From Sphingomonas kyeonggiensis (GTDB lineage Bacteria > Pseudomonadota > Alphaproteobacteria > Sphingomonadales > Sphingomonadaceae), in assembly GCF_014204495.1 (NCBI RefSeq), contig NZ_JACHLN010000003.1:981128-1045127 (forward strand): DNA of 64,000 nt, written 5' to 3'. The stretch's first letter is position 1; each line of letters opens with the position of its first letter. This document shows positions 40,751-52,500 of the stretch, one piece after another. A model generated the notes under the pieces. It saw nothing but the letters and a program-made list of their open reading frames with translations, had not been told where the DNA came from and searched no databases. The position numbers were made by a program, and so were the translations under genes.

Positions 40751-41869
40751 ATTCGCCAGATTGCCGCCCTGCCCTATCGCACCGAGGGGACCGCGATCGA
40801 CGCACCCGTGCGGGTGATGCTGGTGACCTCGCGCGAGACCGGCCGCTGGGTGATTCCCAAGGGCAACCCGCCCGCCGGCATCGCCCTCCACAGCGCCGCC
40901 GCGCTCGAGGCGAAGGAGGAGGCCGGCGTGCTCGGCCTCGTCTGCCCGACCACGCTCGGCACCTATCGCTACCGCAAGAAGCGCCCCAACGGCGCCTCGC
41001 TGATGTTCGACGTCGAGGTCTTCCCCCTCGCCGTCACCGCCGAACTCTCGTCCTGGAAGGAGCAGTCGCAGCGCGAGCGCCGCTGGTTCAGCCTCGCCGA
41101 AGCCGCCGAGGCGGTCGACGAGGAGGATCTGCGCGACCTCATCCGCTCCTTCGGCCCCTCCGAGTTCAAGGCAGCCACCCAGCGCATCGGCATCCTCGCC
41201 GCTGTCGCCGAAAAATCGAAAGTGAAGTCCATGTTCGCCTGGTTCCAGCGCCTGCTCCCCAAGACGGGCAATTTCTTCGAGCTCTTCGAAGCGCATGCCG
41301 TCACCGTCGCGGCCGGCGCCGAGGCGCTCGCCCGGCTGGTCCAGGACGGCAATCGCGACCATGTCCGCGAAGTCATCGAGCGCGAGCATGACGCCGACGA
41401 GATCATCCGCGAGATGCTGCGCACCGTCCGCGAGACCTTCCTCACGCCGTTCGACCGCGGCGCGATCACCTCGCTGATCGGCTCGATGGACGACGCGATC
41501 GACGAGATGCAGGCCGCCGTCCAGGCGATCGACCTCTACGAAGTGAGCAAGTTCGAGCGCGAGATGCAGGACATGGTCGCGATCATCGTCGATGCCTCGC
41601 GCCTCGTCGTCGAGGCGATGCCGCTGCTCCGCGACGTCGGCCGCAACGGCGCGCGCCTGCACGAGCTCACCGAGCGCCTGGTCCGCATGGAGAGCCATGC
41701 CGACGAGATCCACCGCGACGGCCTCAAGCGCGCGTTCAAGGAGCTCGGCCCGATCGACGCGCTCAACTTCTCGGTCCAGCGCGAAGTCTACAAGCATCTC
41801 GAGCGCATCGTCGACGCGTTCGAGGATGTCGCGAACGAGATCGACGGCATCGTCATCGACCACGCCTGA
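40751..41869 (+). CDS. Nudix hydrolase fused to DUF47 (PhoU-like) Pit accessory domain
   Basis: A single frame with no stop: Nudix domain about 1-150, DUF47 from about 161 (MFAWFQRLLPKTGNFFELFE) to the end (VANEIDGIVIDHA). The Nudix helix is LEAKEEAGV, with the Arg of REUxEEXGU replaced by Leu, within GRWVIPKGNPPAG...EEAGV; it resembles diphosphoinositol-polyphosphate phosphohydrolase-like enzymes. The first ATG/GTG/TTG is GTG 40808, but coding sequence (IRQIAALPYR) extends back to an ATT at 40751 with GGAG eight bases before, so an ATT start is proposed. It precedes pit by 14 bp. Confidence 0.8.
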   Translation: MRQIAALPYRTEGTAIDAPVRVMLVTSRETGRWVIPKGNPPAGIALHSAAALEAKEEAGVLGLVCPTTLGTYRYRKKRPNGASLMFDVEVFPLAVTAELSSWKEQSQRERRWFSLAEAAEAVDEEDLRDLIRSFGPSEFKAATQRIGILAAVAEKSKVKSMFAWFQRLLPKTGNFFELFEAHAVTVAAGAEALARLVQDGNRDHVREVIEREHDADEIIREMLRTVRETFLTPFDRGAITSLIGSMDDAIDEMQAAVQAIDLYEVSKFEREMQDMVAIIVDASRLVVEAMPLLRDVGRNGARLHELTERLVRMESHADEIHRDGLKRAFKELGPIDALNFSVQREVYKHLERIVDAFEDVANEIDGIVIDHA

Positions 41870-41883
41870 TAGAGCCCAGAGCG

Positions 41884-42897
41884 ATGCACGAACTCGCCCT
41901 ACCGCTGCTCATCGGCCTGATAATCGTCGCGCTCGCGTTCGATTTCCTCAACGGCCTGCATGACGCCGCCAACTCGATCGCCACCGTCGTGGCGACGCGC
42001 CTCCTCAAGCCGGTCCACGCCGTCGCCTTCGCCGCGGTGTTCAACTTCGCGGCCTATTTCCTGACCATCGCCTTCCCCGCGCTCCACAAGGTCGCGGACA
42101 CGATCGGCCAGGGCCTGATCGACAAGAACTTCATCACCCCCGCGGTCGTCTTCGGCGCGCTGGTCGGCGCGATGTTCTGGAACGTCGTCACCTGGCTCAA
42201 GGGCATCCCGTCCTCCTCCTCCCACGCCCTCGTCGGCGGGATGATCGGCTCGGGCGTCGCCCATGCCGGCCTCACCGGCGTCAAGTGGACCGGCCTCAAC
42301 AAGACCCTCATCGCCATCGTCCTCTCGCCGACGATCGGCATGATCCTGGCGATGCTGGTGATGCTCATCACCTCCTGGCTGTTCATGCGCGCCACCTCGC
42401 GCACCGCCGAGCGCAGCTTCCGCATGCTGCACCTCGTCTCCTCGGGCGCCTATTCGCTGAGCCACGGCCTCAACGACGCGCAGAAGACGATGGGCATCAT
42501 CACCGTGCTGCTCTACTCGACCGGCTATCTCCACGGCGAGTTCCACGTGCCGCACTGGGTGGCGATCTCCTGCTACATCGCGATCGCGCTCGGCACGCTG
42601 AGCGGCGGCTGGAAGATCATCGAGACGATGGGCAGCCGCATCACCAAGCTCTCCCAGCACCAGGGCTTCAGCGCCTCGCTGGCCGGCTCGATCGTGCTGT
42701 TCGGCGCCTCGGTGCTCGGCATCCCGGTGTCGACCACCCACACGATCACCGGCGCGGTGATCGGCGCCGGCACCGCAAGGCGAGCCTCGGCGGTCCGCTG
42801 GGGCGTGGCCGGCAACGTCATCACCGCCTGGATCATCACCATCCCCGCCTCGGCGGCGGTCGGCGCCCTGTTCTACGCGCTGACCCTGCTGTTCTAA
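41884..42897 (+). CDS. pit: Low-affinity inorganic phosphate transporter, Pit family
   Basis: 337 residues, about ten membrane helices. Signature FDFLNGLHDAANSIATVVATR at the N-terminus and its internal repeat YSLSHGLNDAQKTMGIITV, both containing the GxNDxxK/D-like motif of PiT, cut here to short parts. IPSSSSHALVGGMIGSG and IPVSTTHTITGAVIGAG are the paired repeats. It transports Pi with protons or metal-Pi complex; the DUF47 protein upstream is its usual accessory. Confidence 0.95.
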   Translation: MHELALPLLIGLIIVALAFDFLNGLHDAANSIATVVATRLLKPVHAVAFAAVFNFAAYFLTIAFPALHKVADTIGQGLIDKNFITPAVVFGALVGAMFWNVVTWLKGIPSSSSHALVGGMIGSGVAHAGLTGVKWTGLNKTLIAIVLSPTIGMILAMLVMLITSWLFMRATSRTAERSFRMLHLVSSGAYSLSHGLNDAQKTMGIITVLLYSTGYLHGEFHVPHWVAISCYIAIALGTLSGGWKIIETMGSRITKLSQHQGFSASLAGSIVLFGASVLGIPVSTTHTITGAVIGAGTARRASAVRWGVAGNVITAWIITIPASAAVGALFYALTLLF

Positions 42898-42909
42898 GCC
42901 AAAGCAATT

Positions 42910-43059
42910 CCCCTCCCTGCAAGGGAGGGGCCAGGGGTGGGTTAGAAAGAGCCGGGCTCGATGCCCGGCTTTTTCTTTATTTACCGACCGACTGGCTGAG
43001 CTCCCCCGGCCTTCGCCGGGGTCGCAACCCACCCCCAACCCCTCCCTTGCAGGGAGGGG
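42910..43059. repeat. REPIN-like element A2
   Basis: Second copy of the 2411-2542 element: the same 21-bp palindromes at 42910-42930 and 43039-43059 in inverted orientation, with nearly identical adjoining GGGTGGGTTAGAAA and AACCCACCCC blocks. The centre differs. It lies between the convergent pit and tandem-HTH genes. Confidence 0.85.
42951..42978 (+). terminator. Intrinsic terminator after pit
   Basis: GCCGGGC (42951-42957) pairs with GCCCGGC (42963-42969), followed by TTTTTCTTT. Part of repeat A2. Confidence 0.8.
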
Positions 43060-43070
43060 AGCAAGCCGAA

Positions 43071-43991
43071 CTACATCCCCGTAATCCGCGGCTGCCCGAA
43101 CGTCTTCGGCACCCACTCCGCCCGCGTATCCTCCCCGCCATCCTCGCCGACGTCGTCCGCGTCCCAATCCTCGTCGTCGTCCTCCCCGAACCCATCCCCC
43201 CGCGCCGCGGCCTCGGCCGCAGCCTTCTCGGCCGCATCCGCCGCCTCGCGCGCCCGTGCCCGGTCGATCGCGTCGAGCTTGCGCATGATCGCGGCGTCGG
43301 TTTCCTCGGAGGTCGCGCGCAGCTCGAAATAGCCGCCCGCGGCATAGGCCGCCGCCCGCGCCTGCGCGATCAGCTCCTTCTCGCTGAGCTTGCGGTGCGG
43401 CTGGCCGGCGCCGGCATGGTTGATCAGGAAGCGGAGCAGCGCATCGGAGAAGCGCCGCTTGCGCGACACTTCCACCCCGTCCTTCCACACCACTTCGTCC
43501 CAGCCCATCACCGCGCGTTCCCAGGCCGCCTGTTCCAGCGTCGGCAGCGCCCGGTCGAGCGCCCTGGCCCAGGCCTCGGCGAACTTCGCGTCGCGCTGGC
43601 GCATCCGATAGGCCGAATTGCTGGAGATCCGCGCCCGCGCACAGGCATCGCGCACGCAGCCGGTCTCGGAGAGTGCGCGCAGGAAGATGCGTACCCGCAC
43701 CTCGGTCCAGCCGTCGCGCCGCTTGCGATAATTGCCGAACATGCCGTCGCGCCGCTCGGCCTTCCTGCCGGCATCGGCCAGCCGCGCCGCCCGCGCCTCC
43801 CCGGACCGCGCCACCGCACGGGCCCAGAGCCGGGCAAAATCAGGATCGCGCTTGCGCACCCCATAGGCGCCGGCAACGCTCATCCCCGTCTCGCGGCACG
43901 CCCGCCGCACCGAACCATGCGCCGCCAGCCCGCGCAGGAAAGCCTCCCGCACCGCCCCCGACCAACGCTGCCGCCCAAACTCGCCCGCCAT
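43071..43991 (-). CDS. Tandem helix-turn-helix protein with acidic tail
   Basis: 306 residues. Two related HTH units: GSVRRACRETGMSVAGAYGV then RKRDPDFARLWARAV (about 27-62), and GCVRDACARARISSNSAYRM then RQRDAKFAEAWARAL (about 110-145). They resemble phage terminase small-subunit or Sphingomonas-type HTH domains. A helical middle part and an acidic tail (EDDDEDWDADDVGED) follow. A LexA-type site lies 60 bp upstream, so it may be damage-induced. Function not assigned; it is the last core-like gene before the lower-GC segment. Confidence 0.7.
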   Translation of the reverse strand: MAGEFGRQRWSGAVREAFLRGLAAHGSVRRACRETGMSVAGAYGVRKRDPDFARLWARAVARSGEARAARLADAGRKAERRDGMFGNYRKRRDGWTEVRVRIFLRALSETGCVRDACARARISSNSAYRMRQRDAKFAEAWARALDRALPTLEQAAWERAVMGWDEVVWKDGVEVSRKRRFSDALLRFLINHAGAGQPHRKLSEKELIAQARAAAYAAGGYFELRATSEETDAAIMRKLDAIDRARAREAADAAEKAAAEAAARGDGFGEDDDEDWDADDVGEDGGEDTRAEWVPKTFGQPRITGM

Positions 43992-44050
43992 GCGACTCGC
44001 TCCTCTTCCCAGGAGCCGACTCAGTTATGGGGGATTTTCCTACATTGGAA

Positions 44051-44065
44051 GAACAAATATGGAAC
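44051..44065 (-). promoter_or_regulatory. LexA box (alphaproteobacterial type)
   Basis: On the minus strand GTTCCATATTTGTTC, a perfect GTTC-N7-GTTC direct repeat, 60 bp upstream of the tandem-HTH start. Alphaproteobacterial LexA binds this direct repeat. Confidence 0.7.
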
Positions 44066-44163
44066 AAACACCACAAGACGCGTTAGTCACCCGCATTGAG
44101 ACCCATTTCTCGCCGCCGATAAGAAAATTTCCGGTCACCGAGACCTGACACTCGCTCAGCGCT

Positions 44164-45492
44164 TTAAGAGAAGGCATCAATTAGATCCTTCTCAAGCTCG
44201 GAAACCTCTCGACCGATCAGGCGGTCGAATTCGCGCTCGACCAGGACCACATCCATGGCGTCGACCTCCTCCCTGCGCTTCCTCGAGAGAATAGCAACGA
44301 CCTCCTTCTTCTGATCAAGATCGTATTTGTCGAAATTCGGTATGTAGATACTTTCCTGAAGATTGAACCGAATTTCATAATAAGATCTCTTAAATGTCTT
44401 CACGGAACCTTTCTTTATAGAAAGACGTTTCATTTCCAAATTCAGCCACGAATCCAAATACGCCAACTGAGATATATTATCGGTTTGACTGAAAAACATC
44501 AGCCAGCCCCTACGGGAATTATTAATGATACACCCAGAAATCTTCAGGTTTAACCTGAATAGATCTCTTTCGTGATCACGCTTATATCTGAAGCTGGTAA
44601 GGACCTTCGCCAAGTTTGAAAACATCTTAGCCAGCGAGGACTGCCGCACAGAAATCTGATCCGGGGTGATTTCATAGCCCAGATACTGCACCCCGTCGCC
44701 AAGGACGCTCGCCTCGGTCTTGCCTGGCGTTCCCATCGGATGACTCGCCAAGCCGATGCTTTCCAGCCCCGCCCAAAGAGACCTGTAGACCGAGTTGATC
44801 TTCTCTGATTCCGCTATAACCAAAATGTCGTCAACGTATCGCCGATAGAACACACCGTCGTCCGCAATCTTGTCGAACTCGACCATGTATATTGAAGCGA
44901 GCGCGTTCGATATGCTCAGCCCCTGTGGAACGCCAGCCGTCGGCGCAGGCTGGTCCGCCGTGCCGGTCCTGGTGGCAACGGCCCTGATGATGAGACCGAT
45001 GATCGAGTCTGGCAGGTCGGATTTCTTCAGAGCCTCCTGGAGAAGGTCGTGGCGTAGCGAAGGGTAGAAATCCTTGATGTCCATCCGCAGAAATGAAGAG
45101 TGCACGCGCGCCACCTTGAGGTGGGTCTTGATATCCTTGATGAAAACATGCGGCGGTCGCGGCTGTGCGATCGGAAAGTGACTCTTCAGAAACTCAAGCG
45201 CGCCTCTTAGCGCAAGACGGTCACGAATGGTCGGCACGGAGATTTGGCGCGGCGGCCGCTTCGATCCACGCGCAATAAGTTTCTCCCTGTAATTAGTCGG
45301 GCGATATGTCCCCTCGTTTACCTTCGCAGCGATGAGTTCGCATTCCGCGTCCAGCATCTTCTCGAAAGCATGATGCCGAATCCCGTCCTTACCCACCGCG
45401 CGAGATCTCGCGACATGGGACTGGTAGACGGCCTTGAGCCAAGCCGCATTGAAGCCGTCTAGCGGGATGAAGTCGAAGTTTGGCAGCGTCAT
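44164..45492 (-). CDS. Reverse transcriptase of a probable defence system (DRT/UG type)
   Basis: 442 residues with the full RT core: RT1 GKDGIRHHAFEK (34-45), RT2 PRQISVPTIRDRLALRGALE (81-100), RT3/A RMDIKDFYPS (136-145), RT4/B GVPQGLSISNALASIYM (187-203), RT5/C YRRYVDDILVIA (216-227, YVDD), RT7 VQYLGYEIT. No maturase X, HNH endonuclease or integrase domain follows; the last 150 residues are helical and unlike retron tails. ATG 45492 overlaps the SLATT stop by 4 bp (ATGA). The gene is lower in GC than its surroundings. Subtype must be set by phylogeny. Confidence 0.88.
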   Translation of the reverse strand: MTLPNFDFIPLDGFNAAWLKAVYQSHVARSRAVGKDGIRHHAFEKMLDAECELIAAKVNEGTYRPTNYREKLIARGSKRPPRQISVPTIRDRLALRGALEFLKSHFPIAQPRPPHVFIKDIKTHLKVARVHSSFLRMDIKDFYPSLRHDLLQEALKKSDLPDSIIGLIIRAVATRTGTADQPAPTAGVPQGLSISNALASIYMVEFDKIADDGVFYRRYVDDILVIAESEKINSVYRSLWAGLESIGLASHPMGTPGKTEASVLGDGVQYLGYEITPDQISVRQSSLAKMFSNLAKVLTSFRYKRDHERDLFRLNLKISGCIINNSRRGWLMFFSQTDNISQLAYLDSWLNLEMKRLSIKKGSVKTFKRSYYEIRFNLQESIYIPNFDKYDLDQKKEVVAILSRKRREEVDAMDVVLVEREFDRLIGREVSELEKDLIDAFS

Positions 45493-46037
45493 AGGATGAA
45501 ATAAAGAAGGCCGGGGGCTAGATACCCTCCGCCTGCCACCGCAACCCCGCGAACCTGCCTGAACCAATATCCAATATGCATCGGGATCGTGGGCAGAATG
45601 AGCTTACCAGCGCTCGTTAGACTCTGGTTCGCCAAATGAGATGCCAACACAAAATCGGTGTAGTCTCTCGGGGGGTGATTTGGGTAGGCTTCAAGCACAT
45701 CGTGATACGCGGTCGTCAACATATCGTCATCCGCGATGGTATCGAGAAGACGCTGGAGCTTCAGATAGCATTCTCTGAATCGATCAGCCTGTTGGTCGAG
45801 ATTGAGAGAAGGAACGAAGATCGACAGCGCCAGCACAGCGATCGCAAGCACCGCAGAAGCAACATCCCGGAACACCTGCTTTTCAGCCACGAGCTGATAG
45901 ACGGACAGGCATGTCAGAATGGTCGAATACCATACGGTAATGTAATTAAGCGTTCTGCTAGTGGATCTTAGCCGACGCTCCGTTTTCATGCGGATATGGG
46001 CCGTGAGCCAAACCCGATCGCGCAACCCCTGAGACAT
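45489..46037 (-). CDS. SLATT-domain membrane protein, RT partner
   Basis: 182 residues. A basic amphipathic N-terminus (LRDRVWLTAHIRMKTERRLR) precedes two close transmembrane helices (about 30-48, WYSTILTCLSVYQLVAEK; about 58-78, ASAVLAIAVLALSIFVPSLN), then a helix with DRFRECYLKLQRLLD. This is the SLATT architecture, proposed pore-forming effectors linked to sensor genes; the SLATT_5 group is reported next to reverse transcriptases. ATG 46037 was preferred to TTG 46040. It is the first gene of a two-gene overlapping operon. Confidence 0.85.
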   Translation of the reverse strand: MSQGLRDRVWLTAHIRMKTERRLRSTSRTLNYITVWYSTILTCLSVYQLVAEKQVFRDVASAVLAIAVLALSIFVPSLNLDQQADRFRECYLKLQRLLDTIADDDMLTTAYHDVLEAYPNHPPRDYTDFVLASHLANQSLTSAGKLILPTIPMHIGYWFRQVRGVAVAGGGYLAPGLLYFIL

Positions 46038-46060
46038 CAACCACTACACCCCCGATTTTG

Positions 46061-46190
46061 TGGGCCGGGCGTAGTAATTCGAAGGCAACTAATCCCTCGA
46101 TGAAGGATGCAGATGCGAGACAACTCGGTTTGTAACGACGACCCAAGAAAGAATCTTGAGCCAGCCACCATGGTGGCTCCGCCCGGCCCA
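46061..46190 (-). ncRNA. Candidate structured RNA upstream of the SLATT-RT pair
   Basis: An 11-bp perfect inverted repeat, TGGGCCGGGCG (46061-46071) and CGCCCGGCCCA (46180-46190), encloses 108 bases that include a 16-bp palindrome AGCCACCATGGTGGCT (46163-46178) and a hairpin CAAGA-AAGAA-TCTTG (46144-46158). The element ends 24 bp before the SLATT start codon, in lower-GC DNA. The position fits the ncRNAs that serve as templates in several RT defence systems. A MITE-like element is an alternative. Confidence 0.45.
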
Positions 46191-46543
46191 GCAATCTCAT
46201 ACGAAGCTAGTTGAACCTAGGCAATACTTACAACATGCTATCCGTATGATAGCTTATCGTATCTCACACGCCAAATATTCTAAGATTGAAGGGTATGTGG
46301 CCAGAGAAGGGCAGCTATGGGCCCTGGGGCAGCGGGAACCTATTATTCCGCAAATGGCTCAAACCGCGCTGTTCAATACCATCGCCACCTCCGCGCACCC
46401 CTCCCCTTCCCCCCGCCCCCCGCCCGTGCTAGCGGCACCCGCGAATCTTCGCATTCGCAGCACTCCGGTGCGCCCGCGCGGCTCTATAAAGGTGCCACGT
46501 CCCCCGAGCGCCCGGCCGGACAAATGAAAGGACCTCGCGCCCA
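46191..46543. other. Intergenic region, boundary of the lower-GC segment
   Basis: About 350 bp before acnA. AT-rich up to about 46320, with a hairpin GCTATC-CGTAT-GATAGC at 46237-46253, then GC-rich again. The promoter of the SLATT-RT operon (leftward) and that of acnA (rightward) must lie here; neither could be fixed. No gene seen. Confidence 0.5.
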
Positions 46544-49216
<2,673 letters not shown>

Positions 49217-49238
49217 TAGCCAAGGCCGAGAAAATCGA

Positions 49239-49267
49239 GGGAGGGCGGCAACGCCCTCCCTTTTTTT
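49239..49267 (+). terminator. Rho-independent terminator after acnA
   Basis: GGGAGGGCG (49239-49247) pairs with CGCCCTCCC (49252-49260) over a GCAA tetraloop, followed by TTTTTTT. Confidence 0.9.
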
Positions 49268-49310
49268 GTGCCCACACCCCGCCGGCAGACGGGCACCTCT
49301 CCACGCCGCA

Positions 49311-49400
49311 CAGGTGTGGCATTTCGGAAACACGCGCTCGGAAACGGTCCGGCAACAATCCTTTCCGGCGCGGGGATGCTTTACACGAGTAAAACACTCT
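49311..49400 (+). promoter_or_regulatory. Upstream element pair of the first TonB receptor
   Basis: Element A (49311-49333) is CAGGTGTG...GGAAACAC, an interrupted GTGT/ACAC dyad. Element B (49379-49400) contains CTTTACA and GAGTAAAACACTCT. Both recur in inverse order and opposite strand before the paralogous receptor gene at 56478-56572. Confidence 0.55.
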
Positions 49401-49505
49401 CTCATCCTCTCCTCCGCTTCGCCGTTGCTGCAGGGACGCCGGCGAGGAAGTGCGGGGGGTCTCCGGTCTGCCGAGGGCAGAGCCGGGGAGATTGAGGAAA
49501 AATAC

Positions 49506-52500
49506 ATGAAGACGACCATCGCACGGCTGCGCGCAAGCGCGGCCTTGTCCGCCGTTGCGCTGGCGGGCTCGCTCCTTGCTGCGCCCGCCTTCGCCCAGGA
49601 AGCTCCCGCCAGCACCGAAGCCACAACCGCTACGTCGCCACAGGATAGCCCGTCCAATGACGGCGCCATCGTGGTCACCGGCTCGATCTTCCGCCAGTCG
49701 GATACCCACACCGCGTCGCCGGTGACGGTCATCACCGCGGAGAATCTCGAGCGCGCCGGCATCACCAACGTGACGGACGCCATCCGCTCGGCCTCCGCCG
49801 ACGGCGCCGGCTCGATCGGCAACGGCTTCACCAGCGGCTTCTCGGCCGGCGGTGCCGCCGTTTCGCTTCGCAACCTTGGCGTGTCGTCCACGCTGATCCT
49901 GGTCGATGGCCTTCGCTCGACCAACTTCCCGCTCAGCGACGACGGCCATAACTCCTATGTCGACCTCAACAGCATCCCGCTGGTGAATGTCCAGCAGGTG
50001 CAGGTTCTCAAGGACGGCGCTTCGTCGCTGTACGGCGCGGACGCGATCGGCGGCGTGGTCAACATCATCACCCGCAAGCAGATGACCGGCCTCGAGGCGA
50101 CCGTCGAAGGGGGCGCGACCGAGCAGGGCGACGGCGCAAAGTACCGCGCGAAGCTCCTCTTCGGGTTCGGCGACTATGACACCCAGGGCTTCAACGTCTA
50201 TGTCGGCGGCGACTATGAATATGGCGGCCGCATTTCGGCCGACTCGCGCGGCTTCCCCTTCAACACGCTCGATCTTCGCAGCATCGGGGGCAACGACAAC
50301 AACCGCGCCGACGACACGCTCGGCACGCCGACGACGGATGCCGTCGTCACCCGCACGACCCAGAGCGATCTGAACAATCCGCTGGCCGGTTCAGTGACGA
50401 ACGCCACGTCGCCGGCGCTCTACACCTCGCTCACCCCGCTCGCGAACTGCGCCTATGGCACCTATTCGGAAAACGGGACGCGTGTCGGCACCGCCTGCAG
50501 GCACGACCTCACCCGGGAATATGGCCAGATCACGCCCAAGCAGCAGCGCTACGACGCCGTCGCGCGGGTGAGCTACCGCATCGGTGACAATATCGAGGGC
50601 TATGCTGCGGCCAGCTACGCAAACAGCCGCGTCGATATCATCAACGCCCCGCGCTCGGTCCGCCAGACCCAGGCATTCGGCGGCTCGCCGGCGACTTCGA
50701 CCACCAATCCGGGCATCGTGCTGCCGGTCTATATCTGCGCGTCGGGCGTCAACTGCGCGACCGCGGCGGATCGCCGGCTGAACCCGAACAATCCCTATGC
50801 GGCGGCCTATGCTGCCAACCCGAGCCAGGGGGCCGCGCGCCTCTACTATCTGTTCGGCGACATCCCCGCGGGCAGCAAGCGCACCAACGAAGTGTTCCGC
50901 TTCACCGGCGGCCTGCGCGGCACCCTCGGCGACAGCTGGGACTGGAATGTCGAGGCTGGCTATTCGCACGCCAGGCTGGATTTCACCCAATATGGCTGGG
51001 CCAATCTCAACGGCCTGGTCAGGGCGATCAACACCGGCGCCTATAACTTCGTCAACCCGAGCCTGAATTCCCAGGCGGTCCGCGACATGGTGGCCCCGGC
51101 AATCACCGCGATCTCCTATTCGAGCGAGCTGACGGTGGACGCATCGCTCAGCCGCAGCCTCTTCACCCTCCCGGGAGGCGACCTGAAGTTCGCCGTCGGC
51201 GGCCAGTATCGCAAGGAGAAGCTGACCAACAACAGCCTGAACCCCAACCTCGACGTACCCGGCCTCACGACCGCGCAGGCCTATGGCGACCGCTCGGTCT
51301 GGGCGGGCTTCTTCGAAATCGACGCACCGGTGTTCGACATCCTCGATATCAACCTGTCCGGCCGCTACGATCATTATTCGACCGGCATCGGCCGCTTCTC
51401 GCCCAAGGCGGGTGTGAAGTTCCAGCCGATCAAGCAGATCGCGCTTCGCGGCACCTATTCGGAAGGCTTCCGCGCGCCGACCTTCGCGGAATCGGATGCG
51501 CGCAGCTCCTATTCCGGCTTTGTCGGCTATTCCCCGGTCGGTGACTTCCTTACCGCGCATGCAGCCAATCCGAGCTACACCGCAACCTACAGCCTGGGTC
51601 GCGGCTATGTCGGGAACCCTGCGATCAAGCCGGAAACGTCGCGGAGCCTCACGCTCGGCGCGATCTTCGAGCCGACTTCGTGGCTGAGCTTCACGGCCGA
51701 CTATTTCAATGTGAAGAAGTCGAACCTGATCGTCACCGGCCCGCAAACCTCGGACGCGATCAATGCGTATTACTCGGTCGCGGGCCAGACCTTCGCCAGC
51801 GCGGCGGCCGCCTCGGCCGCGGGCTGCGCCAGGGTCGCGGCAATCGGCACCGGCTATTCGTGCAACGTGATCGACGGCGCCGATCCCTTCGCACCCAACG
51901 CGCTGCCGCGGCTGCTCGTGCTCAATGCGCCTTATGTGAACACTGCTTACTCGGTCATTGCCGGCCTCGAATTCACCGCTGACGCGCGCATCAAGTTCAG
52001 CGAGGACTTCCGCTGGGAAAGCCGGCTCGATGTGCAGGAGACCCTGAAGTACGATCTCCATCCGAGGACCGGTGCCGTGCAGCGTTATGCAGGCACGGTG
52101 GGTCCGGAAGATCTGTCGTCGGGCGGCGGCACGCCGCGCTGGCGCGGCAACTGGCAGAACACCTTCACCTATAACCAGGTCTCGCTCAGCACGACGACCT
52201 ATCTGGTCGGCTCGATCAAGGCAGTGGCCGCCGATCAGGCCACTTCGGTCAATGGCGACACTTCCTGCAGCAATTCCGCCATCTACCGGCCGACCTCCGG
52301 CACGGCCGACTTCTGCCATATCGGCAAGTTCATTTACACGGATGTGAACCTGACGGTGAAGGTCAACGACCAGTTCAGCTTCTTCGGCCTGGTCGGCAAC
52401 GTCACGAATGCGCGCGCGCCGCTGTTCGCGAATACCGCCTATCCGAGCCAGGTGAACACGCTGACCTCGTGGCATGCTCCGGGCCTGATCGGCCGGACGT

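Noticed and set aside
44164..45492. Group II intron or retron
   Set aside because: No domain X, HNH or intron domain V signature beside the RT; YVDD rather than the usual retron YADD, and no classic msr-msd arrangement.
45958..46200. 80-codon minus-strand ORF upstream of SLATT
   Set aside because: Overlaps the candidate RNA and the SLATT start in another frame; FIEGLVAFELLRPAHKIGG looks protein-like, but no family is recognised and it spans the inverted repeat.
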